Positions 44,471-52,499 of a stretch of DNA of 64,000 nt are shown piece after piece; the first letter of the stretch is position 1, and the number at the start of each line of letters is the position of its first letter. Position numbers and translations under genes: made by a program. Where the stretch lies: the NCBI RefSeq assembly GCF_002906165.1, contig NZ_PPCN01000002.1:62001-126000 (forward strand), given 5' to 3'. The DNA is from Roseibium marinum. GTDB taxonomy: Bacteria > Pseudomonadota > Alphaproteobacteria > Rhizobiales > Stappiaceae. A model generated the notes under the pieces. That model had not been told where the DNA came from. It was given only the letters and a program-made list of their open reading frames with translations, and made no database searches.

Positions 44471-45175
44471 CTAGCCGTTGTGTTTAGGCAGTTCCGAAAT
44501 CCCGCCATGGTTGGCCGACCACTTGACCGGGTCGGTCAAAAAACTCTCAACCTCAGACAGCGCAGCCGGTGAAAACCGGTTCTGTGATTTGCAAACTTCC
44601 AATATATTCCACCACGTTGCAAGATAGTGCAGCCGGATCCCCGCATCCTTGAGTCTTTGCGGCGTGTCGGGAAAAATGTCATAATAAAAGACCGCAAAAG
44701 TATCGGTCACACGGGCTCCGGTACGTGCGACCGCTTCCGCGAATTTCAGCTTGCTGCCACCGTCCGTCGTCAGATCCTCGACAAGCAGAACGCGCGCGCC
44801 TTCCGCCAGCGTGCCTTCAATCTGGGCATCCCGTCCAAACCCTTTGGGTTTCTTGCGGACATATTGCATCGGCAGGCTCATGCGGTCAGACAGCCACGCC
44901 GCGAAGGGTATGCCGGCCGTTTCCCCGCCGGCGACCGCATCGAACTGTTCGAATCCCACTCGTCTGAAAATGATCGAAGCAGCGAAGTCCATGATCGCCG
45001 ATCGTATCCGTGGATAGGATATCAGTTTGCGGCAGTCGATATAGACGGGGCTCGCGAGCCCCGATGTAAACGTGAAAGGCTTGTCCTGCTGAAAGTGCAC
45101 AGCCTCAATTTCCAGAAGCATCTTGGCGACTGTTTCCGAGATGACATCATAGTCAGGGAAAGTATTGGAAAACAC
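44471..45175 (-). CDS. pyrE: Orotate phosphoribosyltransferase
   Basis: A 234-residue PRTase of the alphaproteobacterial PyrE type, starting at GTG 45175 with AGGA in the preceding gene's stop region. [59 protein letters not shown] (flexible loop) and the PRPP loop [14 protein letters not shown] are present. It converts orotate and PRPP to OMP, feeding pyrF two genes on. Whether another pyrE exists elsewhere in the genome cannot be seen. Confidence 0.94.
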   Translation of the reverse strand: MFSNTFPDYDVISETVAKMLLEIEAVHFQQDKPFTFTSGLASPVYIDCRKLISYPRIRSAIMDFAASIIFRRVGFEQFDAVAGGETAGIPFAAWLSDRMSLPMQYVRKKPKGFGRDAQIEGTLAEGARVLLVEDLTTDGGSKLKFAEAVARTGARVTDTFAVFYYDIFPDTPQRLKDAGIRLHYLATWWNILEVCKSQNRFSPAALSEVESFLTDPVKWSANHGGISELPKHNG

Positions 45176-45179
45176 TGTT

Positions 45180-45422
45180 TCATCCTGCCAATTGAACGGG
45201 AGTCCTTGCTAGCAATTTCTTCCCGGCGCCACTAGGCTTTTGTGAAACAATATGGTGGATGGGCACCCATCCGGCACCGAACTCTCCGGCGGTAGCGTCA
45301 CCTGGGTACAAATCCGTAAGTGTCCATATTTGACAGGCCCGGCCGGCGGCCCGCGCAAGGCTTGCCGCGTGGCGGATTTCCTTGGAGAGGCAACAATTCG
45401 CGCTGCCGGGTCCTGCGGTCAT
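45180..45422 (-). CDS. Unknown 80-residue ORF, coupled to the amidase gene
   Basis: An 80-residue frame whose ATG (45422) overlaps the amidase stop (ATGA) and whose stop lies four bases before pyrE, so the spacing is as expected for a real operon gene. Two adjacent cysteines (ANCCLSKE) and the segment [20 protein letters not shown] stand out; I do not recognise a family. It could be a small partner protein or an eroded gene end. Its protein has no signal or membrane segment. Confidence 0.5.
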   Translation of the reverse strand: MTAGPGSANCCLSKEIRHAASLARAAGRACQIWTLTDLYPGDATAGEFGAGWVPIHHIVSQKPSGAGKKLLARTPVQLAG

Positions 45423-46699
45423 GAATCCCTCATGAGATACTCGTACATCACGTTTGTGGCGGCGATGAAATCGCTCAGGTCCATTGCCTCCTGAGGGTTA
45501 TGGGAGCCATTGGCGTTACGGACGAAAATCATCGCGGAAGGAACGCCCGCGGATGCGAAAACGGCTGCGTCGTGTCCGCCGCCGCTGGGCATGACGAAAG
45601 GTTCCTCTCCGGCCCGGTCCATGGCCGAAAGCAGACCCGACACCATTTCCTGATCGCAACGCGCCGGTTCGACACGCATTTCTGTGTCGAGTTTGAATTT
45701 GACGCCGCGATCTTTTTCAACCTGGCGCATTTCAGCGGCAAGCAGTTGATGCATTTCATCAAGGGTTTTCGCACTTTGACTGCGAATATCGAGGCTGAAG
45801 CTAACGGAATCCGGAATACGGGAGATGGCGTGTTTTTCCGGATCGGTGGAAACGATCCCGCTTGTGAGCACCAGATCGTCTCCCTTGTTCAGGATCGTCT
45901 GCCAGCTTTCATCGAGACGGACGAACAAATCCGCCATAGCCAGAACCGGATCCTTTCTGTACGCCCGCGGAACAGCTCCTGAATGACCGGCTTCCCCGAT
46001 GCACACTACCTGCCTGTGCCGGATGTTTCCCCGAATGCCGGAAACCGTCGCAACGGGCAGATCCCGCCCGATAAGCAAAGGTCCCTGCTCGATGTGAAGT
46101 TCCAGATAGGCCTCGATCCGGGACAGGTCGACGAGAGGCAAACCCGCCCGCACCTTGTCCATATCGATCCCTGTATCGATCATATGCTCGGCAAGCTCGC
46201 GGTCGTCGCCACTGTGCCTGGCGGCGAGCTCGGATGGCGTCAAGGAGCCCGTCAAGGCTTTGGAGCCTATGTAACAGGGGCCGAACCATGCGCTTTCTTC
46301 ACCCCGGAGCGCCAGTACATGCACCGGCTTTCGAAATTGAACCCGATCGCGCTTTGCCCGCAACAGGCAAAGCAAGCCGGCAACCACACCGGCAAGGCCA
46401 TCAAAATTACCTCCGAACGGGACGCTGTCGACATGGGATCCCACGACAACGAACCGATCCGCCATCTTGTCGGCCTGCAAGGCGAAATTCGCGTTGCAAC
46501 CCGCGTCCTCCCACACCGCCAGACCGGCCGCCTCCGCGAAGGATTTAAGAAAAGCCAGGGTTTCCGTCTCGATTTTCGAATAGGCTGGCCTGCTGACGCC
46601 CTGAACATCGGAGGTTCTTTCCGCGATGGTCTCAAACAGTTCCTTGGCGATCTCCAGATCGCTTTCCAACTGATGCGTGGCGGCGGCAGGCGCATTCAC
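45419..46699 (-). CDS. M20-family amidase (hydantoinase/carbamoylase type)
   Basis: A 426-residue Zn-dependent amidase starting at GTG 46699, overlapping pyrD (GTGA). Metal-binding residues appear in VVGSHVDSVPFGGNFDGLAG (His89, Asp100) and LRGEESAWFG (Glu134/135), with PSGGGHDAAVFASAG further on. The family includes beta-ureidopropionase, N-carbamoyl-L-amino-acid hydrolase and allantoate amidohydrolase. Between pyrD and pyrE a role on N-carbamoyl-L-aspartate (ureidosuccinase), or on another carbamoyl product of pyrimidine ring opening, is the best inference. It could link dihydroorotate to aspartate plus ammonia. No dihydroorotase is present in the window. Confidence 0.88.
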   Translation of the reverse strand: MNAPAAATHQLESDLEIAKELFETIAERTSDVQGVSRPAYSKIETETLAFLKSFAEAAGLAVWEDAGCNANFALQADKMADRFVVVGSHVDSVPFGGNFDGLAGVVAGLLCLLRAKRDRVQFRKPVHVLALRGEESAWFGPCYIGSKALTGSLTPSELAARHSGDDRELAEHMIDTGIDMDKVRAGLPLVDLSRIEAYLELHIEQGPLLIGRDLPVATVSGIRGNIRHRQVVCIGEAGHSGAVPRAYRKDPVLAMADLFVRLDESWQTILNKGDDLVLTSGIVSTDPEKHAISRIPDSVSFSLDIRSQSAKTLDEMHQLLAAEMRQVEKDRGVKFKLDTEMRVEPARCDQEMVSGLLSAMDRAGEEPFVMPSGGGHDAAVFASAGVPSAMIFVRNANGSHNPQEAMDLSDFIAATNVMYEYLMRDS

Positions 46700-47640
46700 G
46701 GCGCGGACTCCATGAATACGAGACCTTCGCTTTGCTCGCCGTCGTTGATCGAACCGATCAGTTCATCCATCGACGAGACATCGTTGCGGACCATCCATGC
46801 CACAAGTTCGTCGACAATCCTGATCATTGCGGTTGGATTGAGGAACGAAGCCGTTCCAACTTGCACCGCGGAAGCTCCGGCGATGAGATATTCTATGACA
46901 TCTTCTGCCGTAGAAACGCCGCCGCAGCCGATAACCGGAATATTCGTTGCCTTGGCGCATTGGTAAGCCATGCGCAAGGAAATCGGCTTGAGACAGGGAC
47001 CCGATAATCCACCCATCAGATTTCCCAATCGCGGCTTCCGGGAGTCAATGTCGATCGCCATGGACAAAATGGTGTTGGCAACCACCAAAGCGTCGGCGCC
47101 GCCCTCCTCCGCGGCCCGCGCAACCTCCGGGGTCTCGCCCGTATTCGGCGTGAGTTTCGCCCACAGGGGAAGGTCCGTGGCCTTGCGCAGTTTGCGCATC
47201 ACCTCATAGGTCGTGCTCGGACGGATAGCATAAGCCTTTCCATCCTCTTCGATATTCGGGCAGGAGATATTCACCTCGATGGCATCGACGCCGTCGACGG
47301 ATATGTCCGCGCACAAGGCTGCGAACTCATCTGCCGTATTTCCCGAAATACTGACGACGAGCGGCGCGGCGTATTGGCGGTAAAACGGAATCGTGTTTTC
47401 CAGGAAGGCCTGGATGCCCTTGCTGGGAATTCCTATGGAATTCAGCATGGAACCGCTGATTTCACATACGCGTGGCGTCGGATTGCCATTGCGCCAGTCA
47501 CGCGTGATCGTCTTGGTCACATGGGCGCCCAAACGCTCCAGATCGAACACTTCGGCGAGCTCTTCCGAAAACGTTCCTGATGCCGGCATGATCGGGTTGA
47601 TGAGCTTCAGGCCGCCGATATCTACTGAAAGATCTACCAT
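46696..47640 (-). CDS. pyrD: Dihydroorotate dehydrogenase, class 1 (catalytic subunit, 1B type)
   Basis: A 314-residue FMN enzyme from ATG 47640, overlapping pyrK by seven bases. LSVDIGGLKLINPIMPASGTF opens it. EVNISCPNIEEDGK carries the catalytic Cys of class 1 (class 2 has Ser), and VIGCGGVSTAEDVIEYLIAGASAVQVGTA is the FMN phosphate site. With pyrK next to it, this is the NAD-linked class 1B enzyme interconverting dihydroorotate and orotate. Most Alphaproteobacteria use the quinone-linked class 2 enzyme, so this copy probably has a special role. Confidence 0.94.
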   Translation of the reverse strand: MVDLSVDIGGLKLINPIMPASGTFSEELAEVFDLERLGAHVTKTITRDWRNGNPTPRVCEISGSMLNSIGIPSKGIQAFLENTIPFYRQYAAPLVVSISGNTADEFAALCADISVDGVDAIEVNISCPNIEEDGKAYAIRPSTTYEVMRKLRKATDLPLWAKLTPNTGETPEVARAAEEGGADALVVANTILSMAIDIDSRKPRLGNLMGGLSGPCLKPISLRMAYQCAKATNIPVIGCGGVSTAEDVIEYLIAGASAVQVGTASFLNPTAMIRIVDELVAWMVRNDVSSMDELIGSINDGEQSEGLVFMESAP

Positions 47641-48479
47641 GCCAGCGCCGCCTGAAGATCGAAAACCGGCCCTTCCCGGCACACCCGGAGATTCACGATC
47701 TGCCCGTTTTGTTCGAAAGGACGCACGCAACAATGACACATGCCCAGACCGCAGGCCATTTGCTGCTCCAAAGCGATCTGCCCCGGTATGGAATGACGCT
47801 TTCCGATTTTCTTCAAAAGCGTCAAAATACGGTTGGAGCCGCAGGTGTAAAAGACGTCCGCCTTCCCCTGCTGGACAAGATCTTCCAGCAATCGTTCCAG
47901 ATGATCCACATCTGACGTTCCTTCGGCGTCGGTTATGGCAATGACATCCGCACCGAGGTCTTTGAAATAGTCGATCGACAGCAGGTAATCGCGATGGCGC
48001 GCGCTGCAGATAGCGGTCAACTTGCGATCAAGCCGGTGTGCCTCAAGCGCCAGAGGCGCGAGCGTCGCCAGACCAACGCCCCGGGCCACGAGCACGAGGT
48101 GCTGCCAGGAGTCCTCGATTTCAAACGGTTTCCCCAAAGGACCGGCGACGCTTAACCGGTCACCCGGCTGAAGCGTTGCCAGCGCGCGCGTTCCGGTGCC
48201 GGTTACCTTGAACAGGAAGTGCAGTTCGCCGCTTTGCGGATAAAACCCGTAAATGCTCATCGGCCGGCGCAGGAACGGTCTGTGGTCAGCAGTCTGCGGA
48301 CAGAGCAGGTGAAAGAACTGTCCCGCCCGGCAACGGTCGAGCAAATCGGCCGGCGCCGCGAGGATGAGCTGGCGATATTCGTGATTGACTGGCTCGTTGG
48401 ATTTAACAAGCAGATCCAATTCGGAAATCGGGTAATCTGACTTTCTGTCAAAAGAGTCTGTTTGCTCAAATACAGTCAT
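47634..48479 (-). CDS. pyrK: Dihydroorotate dehydrogenase electron-transfer subunit
   Basis: A 281-residue ferredoxin-reductase-like protein with FAD-binding RRPMSIYGF, the NAD domain from about residue 125 (LVARGVGLATLAPLA) and the [2Fe-2S] cysteines at residues 243, 248, 251 and 267 (CX4CX2CX15C). It passes electrons between NAD and the PyrD flavin. It begins one base inside the TRAP large-permease stop (TGATG). A PyrK encoded right after a transporter points to processing of an imported pyrimidine. Confidence 0.93.
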   Translation of the reverse strand: MTVFEQTDSFDRKSDYPISELDLLVKSNEPVNHEYRQLILAAPADLLDRCRAGQFFHLLCPQTADHRPFLRRPMSIYGFYPQSGELHFLFKVTGTGTRALATLQPGDRLSVAGPLGKPFEIEDSWQHLVLVARGVGLATLAPLALEAHRLDRKLTAICSARHRDYLLSIDYFKDLGADVIAITDAEGTSDVDHLERLLEDLVQQGKADVFYTCGSNRILTLLKKIGKRHSIPGQIALEQQMACGLGMCHCCVRPFEQNGQIVNLRVCREGPVFDLQAALAW

Positions 48480-49765
48480 CAGTTGAACACCATATTAGGC
48501 AGGAACGTCGAAATACCAGGAATGTAAGTAATTATCATTAGAACAATTATATTTGTTATGACAAACGGCCACACGCCCGCAATTATATCCACTACCGGTT
48601 TTGACAATGTCGATGAGGCGACAAATATATCCAGACCAAACGGTGGCGTTATCATTCCGATAGATATGTTCAACGTAACGATCATTCCAAAATGCACCGG
48701 ATCGATGCCGAGCGCGGTTGCAACCGGAAAAAGCGGCGGGACAAGAATAAGAAGCGCCGAGTTGGGGTCGATGAACATGCCCGCGATCAGGAAACAGATG
48801 TTTATGATCATCAAAAACAGCACCGGGCCGGCGTCGATTACATCGAGGAAATTTATGATCGCCATCGGCACCTGGGCGAGGGTGATGAAGTAGCCAAGAA
48901 GCCCGCCCATCGCCAGGAGTATGAATATGATCGCCGTAGAGATGGCCGCACGTTCTGTCACCGCCACGAGCTTTGAAAGGGAGAGCTCCCGGAAGACAAT
49001 CGTTTCAACAAAGATCGCGTAGACCACGCTCACCGCGGCGGCTTCCGTCGGCGTGAAGATGCCGCAGTAAATGCCACCCAGGATAATGACGGGCATGCCG
49101 AGTGCCCAGAAGGAGTCCTTTATGGCCACCCAGCGTTCCCGCCAGCTGCGCCGGACACCGCGCTCAATACCGCAGCGCCGGGCTTCAATGGCAACCATTA
49201 TGGAAAAGGCAAGGCCGAGAACAACGCCAACCGCCAGACCGCCAATGAAGAGCTTGGCGATGGACGTCCCGGTCATCCATCCGTAGATGATGAACGTGAT
49301 GGAAGGCGGAATAAGCAGCGCGGTCTCCGCACTGGATATGATCAGCCCGAGGGTGAACTTTTTGCTGAAACCGGCGCTGCGCATTTCACCGTAGACGAGA
49401 CGCGCGGTGGCAGCGACCGTTGCCGGAGCTGAACCAGAGACAGATCCAAACGCCATGGATCCGCCAACGGCGGTGTATCCCATCCCCCCGCGCCGATGAC
49501 CGATGAGCGCGGTAACCAGTCCGGTCAGGCGCCGGGCAATCTGACCGGCACCCATCAATTCGGCCGCAAGTATGAAAAATGGAATCGCAAGAAGCGTGGT
49601 GTGATTGATGCCGCCGAGAATTTTCTGGGCGATTACCGGATCGGGCAAGGATCCGTAAAAGAATTCCTTGACCATCAGTGCCGGAACACCAAGGACGAGA
49701 AACATCTCAAAGCCGCAGACCAGCAGAATTGCAGCGACAGCGATTATCAGGACCAGAAGGATCAT
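48479..49765 (-). CDS. TRAP transporter large permease (DctM), pyrimidine locus
   Basis: A 428-residue permease from ATG 49765 after GGAGGAAGC, overlapping dctQ (ATGA). It has the DctM segments LVLGVPALMVKEFFYGSL, GMGYTAVGGSMAFGSVSGSAPATVAA, IPPSITFIIYGWMTG, IFTPTEAAAVSVVYAIFV and MITPPFGLDIFVASS. Coupled directly to pyrK, it is the transport pathway of the proposed pyrimidine or carboxylate substrate. A carboxylated pyrimidine such as orotate would suit the TRAP family. Confidence 0.94.
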   Translation of the reverse strand: MILLVLIIAVAAILLVCGFEMFLVLGVPALMVKEFFYGSLPDPVIAQKILGGINHTTLLAIPFFILAAELMGAGQIARRLTGLVTALIGHRRGGMGYTAVGGSMAFGSVSGSAPATVAATARLVYGEMRSAGFSKKFTLGLIISSAETALLIPPSITFIIYGWMTGTSIAKLFIGGLAVGVVLGLAFSIMVAIEARRCGIERGVRRSWRERWVAIKDSFWALGMPVIILGGIYCGIFTPTEAAAVSVVYAIFVETIVFRELSLSKLVAVTERAAISTAIIFILLAMGGLLGYFITLAQVPMAIINFLDVIDAGPVLFLMIINICFLIAGMFIDPNSALLILVPPLFPVATALGIDPVHFGMIVTLNISIGMITPPFGLDIFVASSTLSKPVVDIIAGVWPFVITNIIVLMIITYIPGISTFLPNMVFN

Positions 49766-50286
49766 GCTTCCTCCCCGACCTGGCTGCTGAACCGATCGAT
49801 CAGGTTCGCGAAACTCAAGGCGTATCGCAACGCCGCCAAGCAGAACCCGATCGTCGGGGCAAGATAAATCCAGAAGACGGGAATTCCCAGCGTCGGGCTT
49901 TTCTGGCCCATGGAATGGACAAAGACGGTCATTTCCGCACTGAGCCAAACCAGATAGACACAGAAGAAAAAGCCCACGAAATCGATGATTTTTCTAATCG
50001 GAAAACCGATACGCGCGGCTATACGGTCGCGCCAGCTATGGACACCGGCATGACGTCCTTTTTCCAGCGCCAGACCGATTGTCATGAACACGAGAAACAG
50101 GTTCATCAGGCGCACGGCCTCTTCCACCCAGGCAAACTGCGACGCAAATGTTCCACCGACCTGCCGAGACAATACATTGAAGAAAAACAACGCAACCATC
50201 AGAAGGAATACGCTAACGGCAAATGTCCGCTCAGTTGTTCGAACCAATGCAAGTGCTTTTGAAATCATTATTCGCTTGTCTTCCAT
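49762..50286 (-). CDS. TRAP transporter small permease (DctQ), pyrimidine locus
   Basis: A 174-residue, four-helix protein. VLSRQVGGTFASQFAWVEEAVRLMNLFLVFMTIG is the DctQ region, then LEKGRHAGVHSW. The start may be ATG 50286 or the in-frame ATG 50268, which has GGAAG at better spacing. A 425-base gap with stable alternative hairpins separates it from dctP, probably to lower permease relative to binding-protein expression. Confidence 0.9.
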   Translation of the reverse strand: MEDKRIMISKALALVRTTERTFAVSVFLLMVALFFFNVLSRQVGGTFASQFAWVEEAVRLMNLFLVFMTIGLALEKGRHAGVHSWRDRIAARIGFPIRKIIDFVGFFFCVYLVWLSAEMTVFVHSMGQKSPTLGIPVFWIYLAPTIGFCLAALRYALSFANLIDRFSSQVGEEA

Positions 50287-50339
50287 ATCAGCTTTTCAAG
50301 CTGGAATTCTTTTCGTGCCGGATTTTCAGGAGCAGTGAT

Positions 50340-50367
50340 TTTGCCGGCTATCCGGCAAACCGGATAG
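50340..50367 (-). other. Mutually exclusive hairpins in the dctP-dctQ gap
   Basis: TTTGCCGG (50340-50347) pairs with CCGGCAAA (50352-50359), while CTATCCGG (50348-50355) pairs with CCGGATAG (50360-50367). Each stem has eight perfect pairs, four-base loops, and they share 50348-50359, so only one can form at a time. It lies about 55 bases before dctQ, fitting an attenuator or mRNA-processing switch. Confidence 0.65.
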
Positions 50368-50633
50368 TCTTAAAACCGCAGCAGTTGCTATGCTGCGAAA
50401 ACCCGGCCGGATCGCCTCCATTCCTACACACCTTCCCAACAACCCGCATATGTATCGCTTCGGCTTGCGTCCACATCCTTACACTTGGAAATCGCGAGGA
50501 TTTTCGGAAAGTAAAGCCGTATTCCTGCTCGGCGAATTCATAAAACCTGGTATTTGGCACGTCCGTGAGCGGACACCGGATCATCGATCTGCCCGGCGGG
50601 TTTTCCAGACGCCGCCGGTTTCCATTCTGTAGA

Positions 50634-50685
50634 GCCGGGGGCAGCAGGGTTCCGATCCTTTTTATCAATCGGACCGGAACCCGGC
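50634..50685 (-). other. Stable hairpin just after dctP
   Basis: GCCGGG (50634-50639) pairs with CCCGGC (50680-50685), and inside it GGGTTCC (50647-50653) pairs with GGAACCC (50676-50682), two alternatives that overlap at the right arm. There is no T-run on the minus strand. It starts about 27 bases after the dctP stop and could protect the dctP message from 3' decay or cause partial termination. Confidence 0.5.
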
Positions 50686-50711
50686 GCTATACGAAGCTGG
50701 GCGCGAGCGTC

Positions 50712-51743
50712 TTACTGCACCGCCGCATCATATTCGCTCTCATAGACCGCTATGAGTTTTTCGCCGGTCTCGCCCGTGCGTTCGATGAATGCGGCCTTTG
50801 CAGCCGGATACATTTTCTCGCGGAAAGCCGCCTTTTCCTCATCGCTCAAGTTGCGAATGTTGATATCCGACGCTTTGATCTCTTCGAGAGCCGAAGCGAC
50901 GGACGCAGCCTTATGCCCGATCAGTTCGGGAATGACTTCCTCGAATGCACCGGTAATAGCGCTCTTGTATTCGTCTGGAAGACTGGACCAGGCCGCCGGG
51001 TTGAACAGGATCACGTCTTCCATCGCACCATGTTCGGAAAGCACCAGGTAATCCTGGACTTCGTAGAATTTCATCCGCTGTATCGTGTCGAGAGGATTTT
51101 CCTCCCCGTCAACGACACCTGTCTGCAGCGCGGTGTAGAGCTCGCCGAACGGCAACGCGATCGCCGAGGCCCCGAGAGCGTTGAACTGCTCGATCAGAAT
51201 ATTGGAATCCATGACACGGAATTTCTGATCGACGAAGTCGTCGATGGATCCCATCGGTTTGTTCGATGTGAAGTTCTTTCGGCCATTCGGCCACAGTCCG
51301 ATACAGGTCAGGCCTTTCGAGGTGAAGGAAGCGCACAACTCTTCACCGAATTTCCCCCCACGGACTTTCTGAGCGGCCTCATCGCCCTGCGGAAGAAGGA
51401 ACGGTATGTCCAATATCGAGATCGCGGGGTTGAAGCCACCCAGGAACGCTGCCGGCGCCACTGTGGCTTCCAAAGCCCCAAGCTGGACGCCCTCGGTCAT
51501 CTCACGCTGATTGCCAAGCTGACCGGACGGGAAAATCTGGAACTCGACAGCGCCATTCGTGCGCTCTTTCACGAGCTCCGCCACCTTCAGCAGGTGGACA
51601 TGGCGGGATTGTTTGTCGGACTCAAGATGTCCGATTTTCATGGTGAAGTCCGCGGCCATGCCAATCGTCGACGACAGCATGAACACGCCGCCGAGAATGG
51701 CCGGAACTAAGCTGAATTTTGATGCTCTGAATAAATTGTTCAT
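50712..51743 (-). CDS. TRAP transporter substrate-binding protein (DctP), pyrimidine locus
   Basis: A 343-residue periplasmic protein with a signal peptide (about residues 1-31, cleavage near GMAADF). DctP features are MKIGHLESDKQSRHVHLL, GAVEFQIFPSGQLGNQREMTEGVQLGA, KFRVMDSNILIEQFNALGASAIALPFGELYTALQTGVVDGEENPL, the last containing the conserved carboxylate-binding region. Ligand unknown; the operon points to orotate, dihydroorotate or carbamoylaspartate. Its promoter carries the operator shared with the ABC operon. Ribosome site GGAAGGGG. Confidence 0.93.
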   Translation of the reverse strand: MNNLFRASKFSLVPAILGGVFMLSSTIGMAADFTMKIGHLESDKQSRHVHLLKVAELVKERTNGAVEFQIFPSGQLGNQREMTEGVQLGALEATVAPAAFLGGFNPAISILDIPFLLPQGDEAAQKVRGGKFGEELCASFTSKGLTCIGLWPNGRKNFTSNKPMGSIDDFVDQKFRVMDSNILIEQFNALGASAIALPFGELYTALQTGVVDGEENPLDTIQRMKFYEVQDYLVLSEHGAMEDVILFNPAAWSSLPDEYKSAITGAFEEVIPELIGHKAASVASALEEIKASDINIRNLSDEEKAAFREKMYPAAKAAFIERTGETGEKLIAVYESEYDAAVQ

Positions 51744-51791
51744 TTTAACCCCTTCCGGAAGAACGTTCGGTTCTTTCTATTTTTCAAATGT

Positions 51792-51844
51792 AGTAGTGCG
51801 GATCACCCACATGCTGTCAAGGGCAAAATATCAAAATTGAGACG
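51792..51844 (-). promoter_or_regulatory. Shared 20-bp operator and promoter of the TRAP-pyr operon
   Basis: Read on the minus strand, CGTCTCAATTTTGATATTTT (51844-51825) is followed four bases later by TTGACA (51820-51815); a -10 of TACTAC type lies near 51793. It is identical to 38118-38137 over 20 bases. The start site would be about 35 bases before dctP. Confidence 0.7.
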
Positions 51845-52499
51845 AACCTCGCATTTCCGAGTGCCGCGAATACGCCTTTTCAAGTTTGCCGTCATTCGAA
51901 AGTCAGAAAATCTCCCTGGCATCCGAAAGAACATGAGAGACAAGTTGAGTGGAAGGCGGGCTCTTGATGTGGCGCGCGTTTTCGGTTTTTCAGGATCAAT
52001 TTTAAAGATCAGCGCAGTTAACAGACTAATTTATATAGATTTTTACGATATCGGCTTACACCGCCCGCAGCTCAGAACGCGCTTTTTCATCTTGACCGAT
52101 ACGCCTGCCGGTCGTTTTCGCAACCAGAACCAGCCTGTCAACTGTCTTCCTCAATCTATCCGATAACCGATTGTTCCGGCAGAGAGAAGCACCGCCTGCG
52201 CGGACTCTGATTTAGAGAAGGGCAACCCTGCTCAAGGAGCAATTCACCCCCGAGACTAACCAATCTCGCAAAATTTGAGAAGTTTTTGATATTTATCTCA
52301 TTTTAGAAACTATTTTCGTCAATATGCGTGATGTGTGCCCTGTTAGCCAGGTCGTCGTCAGGAAGCCTAGCCGGTCTTCCATCAAGCAATGTGCCAGGAG
52401 ATCGCTGCCAGGCTGCCTCCCGATTGGCTTGGGCCGCGCCTAGCCCTCGGCTGAGATCGACTGGGAGTTTAGAAGGTGTTTTTATAGGTAAGAGCTCTC
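51845..52499. other. Long non-coding stretch with a palindromic operator-like site
   Basis: No convincing gene lies here. At 52274-52303 an inverted repeat TTTGAGA...TCTCATTT surrounds TTTTTGATATTT, a variant of the shared operator, about 430 bases upstream of the dctP promoter. The block 52330-52480 is richer in GC than its surroundings and looks like an eroded coding remnant, but I could not identify it. Confidence 0.5.

Noticed and set aside
51837-52166. 109-residue open frame in the gap upstream of the TRAP operon
   Set aside because: It begins inside the shared operator, has no good ribosome site and shows no family features.
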